Shown in pieces: positions 62,094-64,000 of a stretch of DNA of 64,000 bases. The notes under the pieces are model-generated. The model searched no databases, was not told the DNA's origin, and saw only the letters and a list, made by a program, of their open reading frames with translations. This stretch comes from Desulfuromonas acetoxidans DSM 684 (GTDB taxonomy: Bacteria > Desulfobacterota > Desulfuromonadia > Desulfuromonadales > Desulfuromonadaceae), in assembly GCF_000167355.1 (NCBI RefSeq), contig NZ_AAEW02000009.1, positions 105,837-169,836 of the forward strand, written 5' to 3'. The translations under genes were made by a program, and so were the position numbers. Within the stretch, counting starts at the first letter, position 1. Each line of letters begins with the position of its first letter.

Positions 62094-63125
62094 TTATTCG
62101 GCCAAACGAGCTCGAACAGTGGCCAGATAGTCTGCGCCAATTTTTTCTTCCCACCTTTTATACACAGGTGCCGCCAAATCGACAAGTTTTTGCTTCTGAT
62201 TGGCAGAAAGTGCATAAAAAGTGACACCGTTGGCTTTCGCTGCAGCGATTTGAGCTTCCTGTTGAGCACGGGTGCGCTGACGCGCCTTGGCGCTCTCTTC
62301 AGCAACAACTCTCAGGAACGTCGCACGCAAATCTTCCGGCAGCTTTTGCAGCCAGCGCTCGTTGATCATATGGATAAACAGGCCCTGAGCGTAATTGACT
62401 TCAGTGAAGTATTTGGCGATTTCAAACTTCTTGGTGATGTTGCATACCGTCGGCGTGTGATCCAGCCCGGTAATGACGCCGGTTTGCAGGGCTTGCGGCA
62501 CATCCGGCCACGGCAGGGCGGTGAATTTGAGTCCCCATGAGCGGTAAATATCGGCATTGACCGGAGCCTGAGCGATGCGGAAGATGACATCCTTGGCTTC
62601 ATCGAGGTTGGTGACCGGCTTGGTGGTGGCCCAGCCGTAGGTGCCGTAACCGGTGATATCGAGAACGCGGACTTTCTGCTTCAGACCACATTCACTGAAC
62701 GGTGTGAACAGCTCCGGCGTTTCACGAAACTTGTCGAGCTTTTCAAAGGTGTCAATAACGTACGGCAGGTTGACGATCCCCAGTTTCGGGGCCAGGTTGG
62801 CTGCGGCAACCGACGATGACATCATGCCCTGAATGGCGCCCATTTTCAGCTTGCGCAGCACATCCTTTTCGCCGCCCAGTTGCGACAGCGGACGGAAATC
62901 GACATAGATGCGGCCATTGGTTTCCTGCCACACCCGGTCGCGGATGCTGTAACCAACCCCGACGCCTTCGATGGCCGGGTGGGACACGTTAGACAACAGA
63001 TAGGTGTATTCGGCTCCGGAAGGGTCAAAATCCGGTTTCCATTTAGCCAACGGGTTGCCGCTGGCCATGGCTGATAATGGCATCAGGATAAACAGCAAGA
63101 GTGCCAGTAGTCGTTTCAATGTCAT
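62094..63125 (-). CDS. dctP: TRAP transporter substrate-binding protein (DctP)
   Basis: 343 residues with a signal peptide (about 1-21, PLSAMA-SG). The DctP-fold motifs VWQETNGRIYVDFRPLSQLGG, MMSSSVAAANLAPKLGIVNLP and, in the second lobe, VIFRIAQAPVNADIYRSWG (the Arg that binds a carboxylate) and ALPWPDVPQALQTGVITGLD are present. This Arg suggests a carboxylate substrate, not identified. It is the first gene of the operon. Confidence 0.93.
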   Translation of the reverse strand: MTLKRLLALLLFILMPLSAMASGNPLAKWKPDFDPSGAEYTYLLSNVSHPAIEGVGVGYSIRDRVWQETNGRIYVDFRPLSQLGGEKDVLRKLKMGAIQGMMSSSVAAANLAPKLGIVNLPYVIDTFEKLDKFRETPELFTPFSECGLKQKVRVLDITGYGTYGWATTKPVTNLDEAKDVIFRIAQAPVNADIYRSWGLKFTALPWPDVPQALQTGVITGLDHTPTVCNITKKFEIAKYFTEVNYAQGLFIHMINERWLQKLPEDLRATFLRVVAEESAKARQRTRAQQEAQIAAAKANGVTFYALSANQKQKLVDLAAPVYKRWEEKIGADYLATVRARLAE

Positions 63126-63284
63126 AAACGTTCTCCCCTTTAGGCGTGAAATTAATTTGACTCAGTAGGTGGTGCATGGTTTTAAAATAGCGTTTGTTTT
63201 TTCTATAATAACTGGTCGGGGAAGTGCAACGGAAAGACTTGGCCAGGACTCTTTTTTTGATAGTAGTAAAAAAAATTTGATATA

Positions 63285-63317
63285 AAAAAACGCCCTGCCG
63301 TTTTGGCAGAGCGTTTT
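63285..63317 (-). terminator. Terminator of the second dctP copy
   Basis: AAACGC.CTGCC with GGCAG.GCGTTTT around a 4-5 nt loop, one mismatch, and on the minus strand a run of seven T residues. The second dctP therefore ends before the first TRAP operon begins. Confidence 0.8.
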
Positions 63318-63342
63318 GAATTGATTGCGGGATGATCGATAA

Positions 63343-64000
63343 TCAGTCGAGCGTTGTTTGGACCTTTTTCAGATAGTCCGCCCCAATTTTTTTGCCCCAC
63401 TTGTTGTAAACCGGTTGCGCCTTATTTTTCAGGGTCTGGCGGTCGGCATCGCTGAGGGTAAAGAACTGAACGCCGTCTTTTTTGGCCTGTTCAATCTGCT
63501 CGGCCTGTTGCAGGTCGGTTTTTTGACGAGCAATGGCACTCTCTTCACGCACAACCTTGAGGAAGATTTCTTTTAACTCTTCAGGGAGTTTGTCGAGCCA
63601 GCGCTTGTTGACCATGTGGATGTACAAACCCTGAGTGTAGTGGAGGTCGGTGAAGTAAGTGGCAACGTCAAACTTTTTGGTGATGCTGCACACGATGGGC
63701 GTGTGATCGAGCCCGTCGATGACTCCGGTCTGCAATGCCTGAGGAACATCGGGCCAGGGCAACACGGTAAATTTAAGGCCCCAGGCCAGGTAATTGTCTT
63801 TATTGACCGGGGCTTGGGCAATGCGGAAGTTGACTTTTTGGGCCTCTTCTCAGAGTACGCACACGGAGTGGTGGTGGCCCAGCCGTAACTGCCGTAACAC
63901 GGTGAAATCGATCACCTTGATTCCGGAACGGACCGCCGCGTTGCTGAATTCATCGAACAGCCTCCGGCGTATTGCGGAATTTCTCGAGTTTCTCGCTGCT
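63343..64000 (-). pseudogene. Second DctP-type binding protein, partial with several frame breaks
   Basis: The clean part (63343-63849) codes for a C-terminal lobe close to the neighbouring DctP: EEAQKVNFRIAQAPVNKDN, LPWPDVPQALQTGVIDGLDH and KKIGADYLKKVQTTLD. Upstream, homologous codons continue in other frames: KLEKFRNTPE, then LFDEFSN to VIDFT, then YGSYGWATT, with a TGA at 63852-63850. At least three shifts in 150 nt, next to the window end, may be real decay or sequencing error at a contig end. The 5' part lies beyond the window. Confidence 0.75.

Noticed and set aside
1..64000. tRNA, rRNA, CRISPR arrays, complete IS elements or prophage genes
   Set aside because: No tRNA T-loop patterns, rRNA segments, regularly spaced repeats, transposase or phage structural genes were seen. 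The repeat array at 22.6-23.8 kb has no spacer structure like a CRISPR array.

Overview
The window looks like chromosomal DNA of a strictly anaerobic Desulfuromonadales-type bacterium, close to Desulfuromonas. The evidence is gene content only: a tetrahaem cytochrome beside a Tat-exported flavoprotein reductase, a sigma-54 activator, many PAS and c-di-GMP proteins, an oxalate/formate-family transporter, TRAP transporters and a candidate selenoprotein gene. No rRNA, tRNA or CRISPR was seen. The right edge, about 63.83-64.0 kb, carries several frame breaks and may be a low-quality contig end.

Layout. 0-5.3 kb: a partial methyltransferase, then an NtrC/NtrB-type pair and an orphan membrane sensor, all on the minus strand. 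5.7-11.2 kb: a divergent, complete citrate lyase operon (citC, citD, a PPC/DUF296 gene, citE, citF, citX, citG) behind a good sigma-54 -24/-12 promoter. 11.2-22.4 kb: a GGDEF-EAL protein, a DUF2238 membrane protein, a Fur-family regulator with an NADH-oxidase-like flavoprotein, an oxalate/formate-family transporter with a Cys-rich N-terminal extension, a Usp-fold protein, and a PAS-GGDEF protein. The transporter and Usp genes each have their own sigma-54 promoter match. 22.5-23.85 kb: alternating copies of a hairpin-rich repeat, with more copies near 27.0, 28.55 and 36.0 kb. 23.9-28.3 kb: M24 peptidase, MoaD/ThiS-like protein, glycosyltransferase and LrgAB.

28.7-35.6 kb: tatABC-like genes, a tetrahaem cytochrome with a Tat-exported flavoprotein reductase, a second reductase paralogue without a signal peptide, and its PAS-LuxR regulator. 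36.2-45.5 kb: pdxA, uvrA, an LpxR-like outer-membrane protein, a CoA-disulfide-reductase/rhodanese protein, a zinc-ribbon protein and cardiolipin synthase, whose stop codon lies in a MITE-like element. 45.7-59.5 kb: a cell-surface adhesin system made of a type I secretion ABC transporter, fusion protein and TolC-type pore, a LapG-type protease, a 1,905-residue adhesin with a PAAG LapG-type site, and a membrane protein with a degenerate HD-GYP domain in the place where LapD would be expected. 59.5-64 kb: a TRAP operon (dctP-dctQ-dctM-usp) ending in a tiny ORF with an in-frame UGA and a SECIS-like hairpin, then a second, broken dctP.

The most interesting points are (1) the lapB-lapC-lapG-degenerate-HD-GYP operon next to a LapG-cleavable adhesin, which suggests a non-canonical inside-out c-di-GMP switch; (2) the candidate small selenoprotein; (3) the citrate lyase operon with an embedded PPC protein and an adjacent sigma-54 regulatory cassette; and (4) the flavoprotein reductases that lack the fumarate-binding histidine.
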